Shown here: positions 46,881-56,971 of the stretch, in pieces
Numbering within the stretch: the stretch's first letter is position 1
Layout of the letters: each line of letters opens with the position of its first letter
NCBI RefSeq assembly: GCF_001423495.1
Contig: NZ_LMOG01000018.1
Span: 175,255 to 239,254 of the forward strand
Length of the DNA stretch: 64,000 nt
Origin: Xanthomonas sp. Leaf131
GTDB lineage: Bacteria > Pseudomonadota > Gammaproteobacteria > Xanthomonadales > Xanthomonadaceae
Direction of reading: 5' to 3'
Notes under the pieces: generated by a model
Told to the model about the DNA's origin: nothing
The model's input: the letters and a program-made list of their open reading frames with translations, nothing else
Database searches by the model: none
Position numbers and translations under genes: made by a program

Positions 46881-47057
46881 TCATTCACCTTGACCCGCAT
46901 TTCCTTCCGGCCGGCGGGTCTGTTCGTCATGGATCTGCTGATCCTTCTGCCCCGGACGCTGCTTGGCGGCCTCATCCTGCTTGCGGTCCTGCTGGCTCTC
47001 GGCGACGCCGTGCTGATTGTCGACGACGTTATCGGGCTGTTTTTGCTGATTGCTCAT
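46881..47057 (-). CDS. Possible 58-residue hydrophilic small protein
   Basis: MSNQQKQPDNVVDNQHGVAE and onward: rich in Q, D, E, K and R, with no hydrophobic segment, probably disordered. The frame sits between the GGDEF and aldo/keto reductase genes. On the opposite strand 46890-47084 is open too, encodes a hydrophobic peptide (DLLILLPRTLLGGLILLAVL) and has AGGAG ten bases before its TTG. Third-position GC does not separate the two choices clearly, so which strand is coding is unsure. Confidence 0.45.
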   Translation of the reverse strand: MSNQQKQPDNVVDNQHGVAESQQDRKQDEAAKQRPGQKDQQIHDEQTRRPEGNAGQGE

Positions 47058-47146
47058 GGCGCTTGGGTCCGGTGCGAAGGATGAAACGGACGTTAGCGCG
47101 CCAGGTGTGATCCCGGCGCCATGGTTTCGTTGGCGTGTTTCCCCAC

Positions 47147-48274
<1,128 letters not shown>

Positions 48275-48497
48275 CTAAGCCTTGGGGTCGGGAACTTGCA
48301 GTGTCTGGGTATCGCTTCAAGACCGCTTGCCGAAACCGCCGCGTTCATTGCCTAGAACGATGCTTCAATGGATGAGAGGGCTTTTAGAATTCCTGAAATT
48401 CAAGGCATTTTGAATGGCAACGCCTCAAATCGCAGAGGCGCCGCCGCTTGCTTTGCGTTGGATGATTGCAACGTACGCACGCACATGCTTACGAAAC

Positions 48498-48530
48498 AAA
48501 AAATCCCCGGGAACCAGTGGTTCCCGAGGA
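48498..48530 (-). terminator. Intrinsic terminator of tRNA-Ala
   Basis: On the minus strand a 12-bp stem (TCCTCGGGAACC against GGTTCCCGGGGA, one mismatch) with a three-base loop is followed by six T. It begins 15 bases after the tRNA CCA end. Confidence 0.88.
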
Positions 48531-48545
48531 TTCTCTGCAAGCTGG

Positions 48546-48621
48546 TGGTGGAGCGGAAGGGGATCGAACCCTCGACCTTCGCGATGCGAACGCGACGCTC
48601 TCCCAGCTGAGCTACCGCCCC
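48546..48621 (-). tRNA. tRNA-Ala (anticodon CGC)
   Basis: The 76-nt cloverleaf begins GGGGCGGTAGCTCAGCTGGG and has the anticodon stem-loop TCGCG-TTCGCAT-CGCGA, so the anticodon is CGC. The T arm contains GGTTCGATCCC and the CCA end is encoded. The acceptor stem has the G3:U70 pair that specifies alanine. Confidence 0.96.
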
Positions 48622-48740
48622 ACGTGCCTCGATTCTAACCACATGCCGCGCGGTTCGCCAAGGGCTGCCCGGCGGCGACTGACCGCACCCCAGGGGGCGG
48701 TCTGAACGGGATGCGATCCAAATTCAATGAGGCGCTGCGA

Positions 48741-49142
48741 TCACTCGCCGATCAGCGGGAACTTCAGGTCCGGGTTCTTGGCCTTCCATTCCTTGTACGA
48801 CACCGAGCCTTCCCATGCAGCGAACGCCTTGGGGGTGCGGCCACGGCCGGACCAGGTCTCGCCGGTGTGCGGCAGTTCGTACTTCGGCTTGACTTCGCTA
48901 CGGCCGCTCTTGACCACTTCCTTGCGCGCGGCGCTGGTGCCCAGGTAACCGGCAATGTCGTTGCGCTGCTTGGTGTTGAAGTGGCCAGCGAACTGTTCGA
49001 GCAGCGAGACGATGGTGGCATGCGCGGAGGATGCCTCGCTCGCGCGCTCGGTTTTCTCCTGTTCTTCCAGCTTGTGCAGTTCGTCCAGCAGCTTGGCTTT
49101 GGCTTGTGCGATGGAATCCAGTTTCGAAGTGGTATTGCTCAC
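48741..49142 (-). CDS. H-NS family DNA-binding protein (Xrv-like)
   Basis: The protein of about 133 residues has an N-terminal coiled-coil oligomerisation part (AKAKLLDELHKLEEQEKTER) and the C-terminal DNA-binding motif TWSGRGRTPKAFAAWEGS, as in H-NS and Xanthomonas Xrv proteins, which silence or modulate virulence genes. The GTG at 49142 (then SNTTSKLD) with GAGG about 12 bases upstream gives the family length; no ATG fits. Confidence 0.88.
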   Translation of the reverse strand: MSNTTSKLDSIAQAKAKLLDELHKLEEQEKTERASEASSAHATIVSLLEQFAGHFNTKQRNDIAGYLGTSAARKEVVKSGRSEVKPKYELPHTGETWSGRGRTPKAFAAWEGSVSYKEWKAKNPDLKFPLIGE

Positions 49143-49218
49143 AGAGGTATAGCCTCGGAATAAAGTGGTGGAGACACCGCCCAGAGGGCGCGCGTCATTA
49201 TGGCATGCGGCCCGGGGG

Positions 49219-49292
49219 CGGCCGTTGCGTGTTCGGGGCTCGCACATGCTGTGAACAGGCCTGTCACGGGGCCTGTGCGGCCGTTTTTTTTC
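49219..49292 (+). terminator. Terminator-like structure on the plus strand without an upstream gene
   Basis: The stem ACAGGCCC (49255-49262) and GGGCCTGT (49270-49277) is followed by GCGGCCG and eight T (49285-49292). An outer stem CGGCCG (49219-49224) with CGGCCG (49279-49284) would sit directly on the T-run. The genes on both sides are on the minus strand, so it may end an unannotated plus-strand RNA. Confidence 0.5.
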
Positions 49293-49378
49293 GGTGGCGC
49301 TACGGGTGCTGTCCAGCGTCTGTGTGTGCAGCAGACCCGGCCGTTACGATACAACAGCGGGCCGTGCGGTGATTGCGG

Positions 49379-50473
49379 TTACTGCGCGGTGGCGTCATCC
49401 AGCAGCGGCAGCACCTGCGCCTCCAGCACCTCGCGGCGCCATTGACCCAGCGGGGCGGGCCAGGTGCGTTGTTCGATCAGGGTTTCCAGGTGCCGACGCG
49501 AGGCCAGGATGCCATCGGGCAGGCCCAGTTCGCGGCTGCGCTGCGCCACGGCGTCCTGCAGGCGCTTGAGCACGGCCTTGTTGCCGTCGGTGGCGGCCTG
49601 CGCCAACGGCGCGTGGTCTTCGTCCGGCAACGGTGTGTTGAGCGCTTCCCATACTGCGGCGGCGAGCTTGCGTGGGGCCTTGGGGAATTTGTCGAACTGG
49701 CGCAGCAAGGCATCCAGATCGTCGGGTGGAAAACGCGCCAGCTGGCTGGCCAGTTCGTTGTCCAGGATCCAGCTGCGCGGGCGATCGCTCTGACGCGCCT
49801 GCAGATCGCGCCAGCGCAGCAGCCGCAGCAATCGACGCTGCGCGGCAGGTTCCAAAAATTGCGCGGTGCGCAAGCTCACATGGGGCCAACGCTCGCCATC
49901 GTCGTGCTCTACCGTGGCGAGCAGGCGCTCGGCATCTTCGGCCAACCAGCCCAGGCGGTCCTGTTCGGTCAGGCGGCGGGTGAGTTCGTCGTGGATGGCA
50001 AACAGGTAACGCACATCGTCGGCGGCGTACTCCAGCTGCGCGGGCGAGAGCGGGCGACGCATCCAGTCCGAGCGCGTCTCGCCCTTGGTCAACAAGGTGC
50101 CGGTGACTTCCTGCACCAGCTTCTGATAGCCCATGCCACCGCCTACACCGGCCAGCGCAGCGGCGATCTGGGTATCGAACAACGGCCGCGGCAACACCCC
50201 GCAGGCACATTTGAAAGTGACCAGATCTTCGCTGGCGCTATGCATCACCTTGACGATATCGGTGGCGGTCAACCACTCCGCGAGCGCCGCGTTCATGCCC
50301 GGAATCAGCGGGTCGATCAGCAGGATCTCCTCGCCGATGGCCATCTGCACTAGCGCCAGTTGCGGCCAGTAGGTGCGTTCGCGAATGAATTCGGTGTCCA
50401 GGCCAATGCGGGACGGACGCGCTGCGTGCAGGCGTTGCGTCAGCTCGGAGGGGTGGGTGATCCAATGGGGCAC
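49379..50473 (-). CDS. rnd: Ribonuclease D
   Basis: The exoribonuclease of about 364 residues has DEDD-family motifs: LDTEFIRERTYWPQLALVQM (ExoI), KVMHSASEDLVTFKCACGVL (ExoII) and LEYAADDVRYLFAIHDEL (ExoIII), followed by an HRDC domain (about 210-290) and a C-terminal tail. It trims tRNA precursors from the 3' end. GTG at 50473 (then PHWITHPSEL) is favoured; the open frame to 50578 is not family-like. Confidence 0.93.
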   Translation of the reverse strand: MPHWITHPSELTQRLHAARPSRIGLDTEFIRERTYWPQLALVQMAIGEEILLIDPLIPGMNAALAEWLTATDIVKVMHSASEDLVTFKCACGVLPRPLFDTQIAAALAGVGGGMGYQKLVQEVTGTLLTKGETRSDWMRRPLSPAQLEYAADDVRYLFAIHDELTRRLTEQDRLGWLAEDAERLLATVEHDDGERWPHVSLRTAQFLEPAAQRRLLRLLRWRDLQARQSDRPRSWILDNELASQLARFPPDDLDALLRQFDKFPKAPRKLAAAVWEALNTPLPDEDHAPLAQAATDGNKAVLKRLQDAVAQRSRELGLPDGILASRRHLETLIEQRTWPAPLGQWRREVLEAQVLPLLDDATAQ

Positions 50474-50567
50474 GTGATTTCCGTCGACAGCGAGGGTTTG
50501 CGCAGAACGCGCAGAATAGCCTAACGTCGCGATCGCCTGTCGTGCGGCAGAGCACTGGAAGGAGCAG

Positions 50568-52433
50568 GTGGTGGGCAAGTGCGGTTACCGGATGGCAGCG
50601 TGGGGACTGGTCGCGCTGAGCGTGTGCGCCTGTTCGCGTGCACCCACGCCAGCGCCTGCCGTTGCGCCGCCTGCCGCCACGGCTGCGATGCCGAGCAAGC
50701 CGAATGTTTCGATCGGCGGCGAAGAATCCGCCGAGACGGTGGCGCAGTGGCAGCCACCGGCAGTGGACCTCGGCGATGAGACGCTGGCGCAGGCGCGCAA
50801 GCGTGCCGACCAGGCGTTGCAGGAAGATCGGCTGTTCCGCGATGGCGACGATGCGATTCCGTTGTATCTGGCGATCCAGCAACGTGCCGACGGCAAGGAT
50901 GCGGCCAGCCGTCGCGGGCTGGAGCAGGCGCGGCGCCGGCTGATCGAGCGCGGCGAGGACTTGATCGAACAGACCGAGCGCCAGGACGATGCGCTCGAGC
51001 AGGCGCGGGAGCTGGCCATCGTGGCGCTGGCGCTGGCCCCGCAGGATCCCAAGGTGCGCGCACTGCAACGCGAGGTTGAAACCGCGCAGCGCGTACTCGG
51101 TTTCAATCGTGCAGGCGAAGACGATCTGCGCGGTGGGCGGCTGGGCGAAGACGGCAACGGCGCGCTAGTGAATTTTCGCGATGCGGCCCGGCTGGACCCC
51201 GACAACCCGCGCACACGCCAGGGGCTTGCGGCGGTAGAAAGCGGTTTGCTGGCACGTGCCGAGCAGGCTGCCGAGGCAGGCGACTTCATCGGTGCGCGTT
51301 ACTGGTTGCAGATGGCCGGGCAGGTGCGCGAACGCGCGCCGACCATCGCCGACGCACGGGCGCGCGTGGAGCGCATGCGTCACGCACAGATCGCCGCGTT
51401 ACACGATGCCGGTCTGCACGATTTGAATTCGCCGCGTGGGCTCAAGCCGGCCGGCGAAAAATTGGCCGAAGTGTTGCGCATCGCCGACCCGGGCGACCCG
51501 GTAGCCGGCGATCTGCGTCGTCGTCTGGAACTGGCCACGCATTACGGCAGTTTTCGCCCCGGGCAGGTGTTCACCGATGGGCTCAAGGTGGGCGGGCGCG
51601 GGCCGCAGATGATCGTGGTGCCGCATGGCGCGTTTCAGATGGGTGCAGGCGACGCCGAGCCGGGGGCATCCGACAACGAGCGCCCCGCGCATTACGTGCG
51701 CTTCGCGCGTGGCTTCGCATTGTCGATCACCGAAGTGACCGTCGCCGAGTTTCGTCAATTCATCGAGGCGACCGGCGCACGCCCGCGCGCCACCCGGCGC
51801 GGGCATTCGGTGGTGTACGACGAGCGCAGCGGCAACTTCATCCGCCGCAGCGGAGTGGATTGGCAATCGGACTACAACGGTGCGCAGGCCGCGCCCAATA
51901 GCCCGGTGATGCACGTCAGCATCCGCGATGCAGAAGCCTATGCGAGCTGGTTGTCGGAACAGACCGGCCGCCACTATCACGTGCCCAGCGAAGCGGAGTT
52001 CGAGTACGCGGTGCGCGCTGGCACCACCGGGCGTTATCCGTGGGGCAATGCCGGCTCGCCGCCGCTGGATGCGGGCAATTTCACCGGCGGCAACGATGTC
52101 TCGCGCAGCGGCCGGCACTGGAACAATGGCTTTGTCGGCTATGGGGACGGCTTCTGGGGCCCGGCGCCGGTGGGCAGCTTCCGTGCCAATGCCTGGGGCT
52201 TGCACGACATGGGCGGCAACCTGAGCGAGTGGGTGGCCGACTGCTGGCACGCCAGCTATCGGCGCGCGCCGGCCGATGGTGCCGCGTGGTTCAACCCCGG
52301 TTGCCGGCAGCGCATGATCCGCGGCGGCAGCTGGGCCAATTCTCCGCAGCAGACGCGCGCGGCCTGGCGGCAGTCGCAGGATTCCGACAGCACCAGCGCG
52401 CGTATCGGCTTTCGCCTGGCTCGTGGGATCTAG
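50568..52433 (+). CDS. Lipoprotein with C-terminal SUMF1/formylglycine-generating-enzyme-like domain
   Basis: The 621-residue protein begins with a short leader (MAAWGLVALSVCACSRAP) whose Cys may be lipidated. An Ala/Pro-rich stretch and a helical repeat-like region rich in A, R and E (about 70-320) follow, then a SUMF1-type domain (about 345-620): MIVVPHGAFQMGAGDAEPGA, WLSEQTGRHYHVPSEAEFEY, GLHDMGGNLSEWVADCWH and MIRGGSWAN. SUMF1-like proteins may generate formylglycine or act as binding modules; no sulfatase gene is near. GGAAGGAG precedes tandem GTG starts at 50568 and 50571. Confidence 0.8.
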   Translation: MVGKCGYRMAAWGLVALSVCACSRAPTPAPAVAPPAATAAMPSKPNVSIGGEESAETVAQWQPPAVDLGDETLAQARKRADQALQEDRLFRDGDDAIPLYLAIQQRADGKDAASRRGLEQARRRLIERGEDLIEQTERQDDALEQARELAIVALALAPQDPKVRALQREVETAQRVLGFNRAGEDDLRGGRLGEDGNGALVNFRDAARLDPDNPRTRQGLAAVESGLLARAEQAAEAGDFIGARYWLQMAGQVRERAPTIADARARVERMRHAQIAALHDAGLHDLNSPRGLKPAGEKLAEVLRIADPGDPVAGDLRRRLELATHYGSFRPGQVFTDGLKVGGRGPQMIVVPHGAFQMGAGDAEPGASDNERPAHYVRFARGFALSITEVTVAEFRQFIEATGARPRATRRGHSVVYDERSGNFIRRSGVDWQSDYNGAQAAPNSPVMHVSIRDAEAYASWLSEQTGRHYHVPSEAEFEYAVRAGTTGRYPWGNAGSPPLDAGNFTGGNDVSRSGRHWNNGFVGYGDGFWGPAPVGSFRANAWGLHDMGGNLSEWVADCWHASYRRAPADGAAWFNPGCRQRMIRGGSWANSPQQTRAAWRQSQDSDSTSARIGFRLARGI

Positions 52434-52701
52434 AGCGGCGGTCCGAGCTGAGTGCCTGTCGCCGCCAAGGTGTGCAAGGCGTGATTGCAGCAGCGCAGAT
52501 CGACGCACCTGCCACCAGTCGCGGTGCGATTGCCGTGCGCCGGTTGCAGCTTCCTGGCCAGCGCCGGTCTGGTGGTTGTTCACAGCTGCGACCTGTCACC
52601 CGGTGTGCAGGCTTAACCCCAGCGAACAGCCCCGGAACCGCTCCGGAACCCACCCGCGTTCGCTGCGGTCTGTAGTGCCAGCATTCTGAAGGACGGCTGC
52701 G

Positions 52702-53955
52702 ATGAGCTGGGGAATCCGTTTGTTTCGTTGGCTGATCGCCGTGTTGCTGATCGGTGGCAGCGGCTACGCGGTAGCGCGGCATCTGCAGGATGGAAACACT
52801 GCCGGGCAGTACGGCTCGGTCGAAGTGGTGCGCCCCGAGGGCACGCCCAAGGCGATGGTGGTGCTGTTGCCCGACAGCGGCCATCCCCAGGACGGTCAGC
52901 GGCTTGCCGAGATGTTGAGCAACGACGGCGCGTTGGTCGCGGTGATCGATACCGCCAGCTACCGCGAACGCGTGCGGTCTCACCATGCCGCTTGCAGTGC
53001 GTTGGCCGACGATGCCGAGCGGCTGGGCAAGAAGTTGCTGCGCGCCGAACACGTGGATGCGTTCCTGCCGCCGGTGCTGGTGGGGCAGGGCGATGGCGCA
53101 GTGCTGGCACGCCAGGCACTGGCCTCGGCCGCGCCGGACGTGCTGGGGGGCGCGGTTGTTGCCGATGGCGGCGCCAGCGATGTCGGCCTGGCCTGTTCCC
53201 GCGATGTGCCCGATGCCAACCAGGGCTTCCTCGACGATCTGGTCGACGATGCCAACCCGATGCAGATTGCCGCGGCCACCCTTGGTCATTTTCAGGCAGC
53301 GCAGGCGCAAGGCGTGGGCGATCTGCCGTTGGTGGAACTGCATGCGCCAGGTAGCGACCGTTTGGTGGTGATGCTGTCCGGCGATGGTGGTTGGCGCGAA
53401 CTGGACAAAGGTATCGCCGCGCAGTTGCAGCAGCAGGGCGTGTCGGTGGTGGGCTGGAACAGCCTGCGCTACTTCTGGGGCAGCCGCACACCGCAGCAGG
53501 TCGGGGTGGATCTGGATCGGGTGATCGCCACGTATCGGCAGCGCTGGCATATCCAGCACGTGGCCTTGGTGGGCTACTCGTTCGGTGCCGATGTGCTGCC
53601 GTTTGCCTATCCCGAACTGTCGCCGCAGCAGCGTGCGTCCGTGCAATTCGTCAGCCTGCTCGGGCTTGGCCATCAGGCCGATTTCAAAGTGAGAGTCGGT
53701 GGCTGGCTGGGGTGGCACAACGATGCCGAGCGCGATGTGGAACCGGCGATCCAGTCGCTGGACGCGCATCGTCTGCAATGCATCTACGGCGATCAGGAGA
53801 AGGACACGCTGTGCCCTGAGTTACGCGCACGCGGGGTGGAGGTGGTTGCGCGTCCGGGCGGGCATCACTTCGATCATGATCCGGCGGTGCTGGCTGGGGT
53901 GTTGCTGCAAGGCTGGCAGCATGCGGCGCAGACGCCCACGCCCAGCCGTGGTTGA
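52702..53955 (+). CDS. AcvB/VirJ-like exported protein
   Basis: The 417-residue protein has an N-terminal anchor/signal (IRLFRWLIAVLLIGGSGYAV), an N-terminal domain (PKAMVVLLPDSGHPQDGQRL) and a C-terminal VirJ domain (about 205-410). The VirJ part has the lipase-like motif ALVGYSFGADVLPFAY, DRLVVMLSGDGGWRELDKGI and a late His in PGGHHFDHD. In Agrobacterium AcvB hydrolyses lysyl-phosphatidylglycerol and VirJ supports T-DNA transfer. No lysyl-PG synthase gene is adjacent. Confidence 0.85.
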   Translation: MSWGIRLFRWLIAVLLIGGSGYAVARHLQDGNTAGQYGSVEVVRPEGTPKAMVVLLPDSGHPQDGQRLAEMLSNDGALVAVIDTASYRERVRSHHAACSALADDAERLGKKLLRAEHVDAFLPPVLVGQGDGAVLARQALASAAPDVLGGAVVADGGASDVGLACSRDVPDANQGFLDDLVDDANPMQIAAATLGHFQAAQAQGVGDLPLVELHAPGSDRLVVMLSGDGGWRELDKGIAAQLQQQGVSVVGWNSLRYFWGSRTPQQVGVDLDRVIATYRQRWHIQHVALVGYSFGADVLPFAYPELSPQQRASVQFVSLLGLGHQADFKVRVGGWLGWHNDAERDVEPAIQSLDAHRLQCIYGDQEKDTLCPELRARGVEVVARPGGHHFDHDPAVLAGVLLQGWQHAAQTPTPSRG

Positions 53956-53995
53956 CGGGTAATGCGACCAACGGCACACGAGCGAGTGACCAGGT

Positions 53996-54112
53996 GCGGT
54001 GTCCTCGCTGCTTGCGGGACCCCGTGGCGTCATGGATGCCGCCGAGGATTCTCCATGGACTGATTCACGGCGTGTCCCGCGCGCGGTGAGGGCATTGCGC
54101 CCTCGATGCGCT
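53996..54112 (-). repeat. Family 1 hairpin repeat, variant b, inverted and diverged
   Basis: Arms CCTCGCTGCTTGCGGGAC and GTCCCGCGCGCGGTGAGG with an inner, imperfect stem TGGCGTCAT-GG-ATGCCGCC. On the minus strand the order matches 3190-3296 but with many substitutions. Confidence 0.7.
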
Positions 54113-54210
54113 GAACTTTTTGAACCGTGCATTTGATTGCATCTCGACGACACTACGACGCGAAGTCTCGTTTTTCCTGTAGTGATCGAACACCTTGGAT
54201 ACATGGGGTG

Positions 54211-54334
54211 TAGAGCGGCTGATCTGCGGCTTGGTTGCAGGGCCCTTGCCCGCCCACCATCGCGGGACACGCCGCAAGTACGTCCCTGTAGGCTCTTACG
54301 CGGCATCCATGCCGCGTAAGGTCCCGCGCGGTGC
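54211..54334 (-). repeat. Family 1 hairpin repeat, variant a, inverted
   Basis: Reads on the minus strand like the start of the window: inner palindrome TTACGCGGCAT-GG-ATGCCGCGTAA, then AGCCTACAGGGACGTACTTG, GTCCCGCGATGGTGGGCGGG, CAAGGGCCCTGCA and the tail AGATCAGCCGCTCTA. One outer arm (54320-54334) is degenerate. Confidence 0.83.
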
Positions 54335-54511
54335 GCGTGGTTTGAGCGGTGCATGCTGCGCGTTTTGTCCGATGACGGGCGGTCTGATCAGCGCCTTTCG
54401 ATTCGATCAATGTCGCTGCCATTCTTGGCATTACTCCGGGCGTCAACGAAGCCGCGTGTGCCAAACATGTTGCCGCCATCGATACAGCGTTCAAGAGAGT
54501 TTGTTCGCCGC

Positions 54512-55849
54512 TCAGCCGTCGCCGGGCTCGACGCGCACCTCGATGCTGCCATCGGCCAGTTGCGCACGCAGACGCTCGCCGGGACTCACCTCGCCAGCGC
54601 TGCGCACTACGCTGCCATCGGCGGGGCGGGTCACGATGGCGTAGCCGCGCGCCACCGTGGCCAGTGGGCTGACCGCTTCCAGCGAGCGTGCCAGACCGCG
54701 TAGCCGGAGTTGATCGTGTTGCAAGCGTCGTTGCATGGCCGCTTGCGGATGCAAGGCCTGCAGGCGCTGCTGCAGGTTGGCCAGATCGCGTTGCGGGTTG
54801 TGTGCGTGCAGGCGGGCCTGCCCACGCTGCAGGCGTGCCTGCAGCCGCTCCAGCACCTGTGTCATGCGCGCGCGCAGCTGGCGGCCGGCATCTTCCTGGC
54901 GGCGCTGCAGCAGTTGCAATCGCGCCTGCGGGCTCTGCGCACGCAGGCGCAAGGCAAGCCGATCGGCACGTTGCATCGCGTTGCCCAACGCGTGTTGTTG
55001 CAGCTGGGCCATGCGCGCCTGCGCACGCCGTACACGGGCGACCAGCTCGCGTTGATCGGGCACCAGTAATTCGGCCGCCACCGAGGGCGTGGGCGCCCGC
55101 ACGTCGGCAACGAAATCGCTGAGACTGAAGTCGGTCTCATGCCCAACCGCCGACACCACCGGTGTCTGTGCGGCAGCAATCGCACGGGCCAGGCGCTCGT
55201 CGTTGAAGGCCCACAGATCTTCCAGCGAGCCACCGCCGCGGGTGATCAGAATCACGTCGTAGCGTCCGCAGGCGTCTGCGCGCTGCAGCAGCGAGGTGAT
55301 TTGCGCGGCGGCGCTGTCGCCTTGCACCAGCGAGGGCAGCAGGTCCACTTCCAGCAACGGAAAGCGGCGCGCCAGCACGCTGAGCACATCGCGCACTGCT
55401 GCGCCGCTGGGTGAGGTAATCACCGCCAGGCGCCGCACATGCGCCGGCAACGGTTGCTTGCGCTCGGCATCGAACAGGCCTTCGGCGGCCAGGCGCGCAC
55501 GCAGCTCGTCGAAGGCGCGGCGCAAGGCGCCTTCGCCGGCTTCTTCCATGTGGTCGAGCACCAGCTGGTAGTCGCCGCGTGCCTCGTACAGGGTGAGACG
55601 TCCGCGCGCGAGTACGCGCAGGCCTTCGCGCGGCTGGAACTTCAGCCAGGTGCTCTTGGGCTTGAACATCGCGCAGCGGATCTGCGCACGGGCGTCCTTG
55701 AGCGTGAAGTACAGATGGCCCGAAGAAGGGCGTGTGACGCTGCTCAGCTCTGCTTCCACCCAGACCAGCGGGAAGCTGCCCTCCAGCAGGTCGCGCGCCA
55801 GCGTGTTGAGCTGGCTGGGGGTGAGGATCTGTTCGTTACGGTCGGCCAT
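54512..55849 (-). CDS. xseA: Exodeoxyribonuclease VII large subunit
   Basis: The 445-residue protein has an N-terminal OB fold ([39 protein letters not shown]) and the exonuclease core ([60 protein letters not shown]). A long coiled-coil rich in R, Q and L (about 270-400) binds the small subunit. With XseB, not encoded here, it degrades single-stranded DNA from both ends. Confidence 0.96.
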   Translation of the reverse strand: MADRNEQILTPSQLNTLARDLLEGSFPLVWVEAELSSVTRPSSGHLYFTLKDARAQIRCAMFKPKSTWLKFQPREGLRVLARGRLTLYEARGDYQLVLDHMEEAGEGALRRAFDELRARLAAEGLFDAERKQPLPAHVRRLAVITSPSGAAVRDVLSVLARRFPLLEVDLLPSLVQGDSAAAQITSLLQRADACGRYDVILITRGGGSLEDLWAFNDERLARAIAAAQTPVVSAVGHETDFSLSDFVADVRAPTPSVAAELLVPDQRELVARVRRAQARMAQLQQHALGNAMQRADRLALRLRAQSPQARLQLLQRRQEDAGRQLRARMTQVLERLQARLQRGQARLHAHNPQRDLANLQQRLQALHPQAAMQRRLQHDQLRLRGLARSLEAVSPLATVARGYAIVTRPADGSVVRSAGEVSPGERLRAQLADGSIEVRVEPGDG

Positions 55850-55903
55850 TGCCGCATTATCCCGCAGCGGCGATGCGCATGCGTGAGCGCATCAAGTGAA
55901 AAC

Positions 55904-56971
55904 TCACAGGCCGTGTTGCGCCAGCGCCCAACCCACGTGTTCGCGTACCAGTTCCGAATCGTCGTGGCGACGGGCTTCCAGTGCCGCCAACACCTCCGGC
56001 GTGCCGGGCGCATTGCCCAGCCCCACCGCGATATTGCGCAGCCAGCGTTCGTGGCCGCTGCGGCGGATCGGGCTGCCCTCGGTGCGGCGCAGGAACTCGT
56101 CCCTGTTCCACGCGAACAGCTGCGGCAACGTCGCTACATCCAACTCGTTGCGGGCGCGAAAATCGGCTTCGTCGGTGCGTTGGGCGAACTTGTTCCAGGG
56201 ACAGACCAGCTGGCAGTCGTCGCAGCCGAAGATGCGGTTGCCGATCGGCTTGCGCATCTGCTCAGGGATTGCGCCCTCATGCTCGATGGTGAGATAGGCA
56301 ATGCAGCGGCGCGCATCCAGCCGGTACGGGGCGATGATGGCCTGGGTCGGGCAGATGTCGATGCAGCGCGTGCACGTGCCGCAATGCGCGGTGGCCGGGG
56401 TGTCGATGGGCAACGGCAGGTCGAGGTAGATCTCGCCCAGAAAGAACCACGAACCGCCGTTGCGATCGATCAGGCAGGTATGTTTGCCGATCCAGCCCAG
56501 CCCGGCGTTGCGTGCCAACGCGCGCTCCAGCACCGGTGCGGAATCGACGAACACGCGATAGCCGAACGCGCCGACCTCGCCCTGGATGCGCTCGGCCAGC
56601 TTCTGCAGCCGGTTGCGCATCAGCTTGTGGTAATCGCGCCCCAGCGCATAGCGCGCCACATAGGCGCGGCGACCGTCGTGCAAGGTGTTCCAGGCTTCGG
56701 TGTCGTCCTTGCGGCCGTAGTCCATGCCCACCGACAACACCCGCAAGGTGCCGGGCACCAGCTCCTGCGGGCGCGAGCGTTTGTCATCGTGCTGGGCCAT
56801 CCAATGCATGGTGCCGTACAGGCCTTCTGCCAGCCAGCTGCGCAGATGCGCCTCGTCTTCGCCGAGTTCGATGCCGGTGATGCCGCAACGTTGAAAGCCG
56901 GCCTCGCGCGCAAACGCACGGATGCGCGCGGCAGCGTCGGTGGGGTCGGGGCGGGCGAGGACGGCAGACAT
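55904..56971 (-). CDS. queG: Epoxyqueuosine reductase
   Basis: The cobalamin-dependent iron-sulfur enzyme of about 355 residues has two 4Fe-4S motifs, CGTCTRCIDICPTQAI and FGCDDCQLVCPWNKFA, after a reductase core. A C-terminal HEAT-like region (HERWLRNIAVGLGNAPGTPE) follows. It performs the last step of queuosine formation in tRNA. ATG at 56971 (MSAVLARPDP) faces the nnr start only 24 bases away. It is the usual divergent neighbour of nnr. Confidence 0.95.
   Translation of the reverse strand: MSAVLARPDPTDAAARIRAFAREAGFQRCGITGIELGEDEAHLRSWLAEGLYGTMHWMAQHDDKRSRPQELVPGTLRVLSVGMDYGRKDDTEAWNTLHDGRRAYVARYALGRDYHKLMRNRLQKLAERIQGEVGAFGYRVFVDSAPVLERALARNAGLGWIGKHTCLIDRNGGSWFFLGEIYLDLPLPIDTPATAHCGTCTRCIDICPTQAIIAPYRLDARRCIAYLTIEHEGAIPEQMRKPIGNRIFGCDDCQLVCPWNKFAQRTDEADFRARNELDVATLPQLFAWNRDEFLRRTEGSPIRRSGHERWLRNIAVGLGNAPGTPEVLAALEARRHDDSELVREHVGWALAQHGL

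Larger units (their letters stand above)
53956..54511. other. Repeat-containing spacer between acvB-like gene and xseA
   Basis: About 550 bases without a credible gene. It holds a diverged family 1 variant b copy and an inverted family 1 variant a copy, about 100 bases apart. Short open frames running through them (for example near 54065-54319) are repeat products. Confidence 0.7.

Noticed and set aside
48546..48621. tRNA-Ala as an integration site of an island
   Set aside because: No integrase gene, no duplicated tRNA 3' end nearby; only the codon use of the adjacent reductase is suggestive.
48660..48715. GACCGC/GCGGTC hairpin after the hns-like gene as intrinsic terminator
   Set aside because: Stem is short with an internal loop and no T-run; evidence too weak to list.
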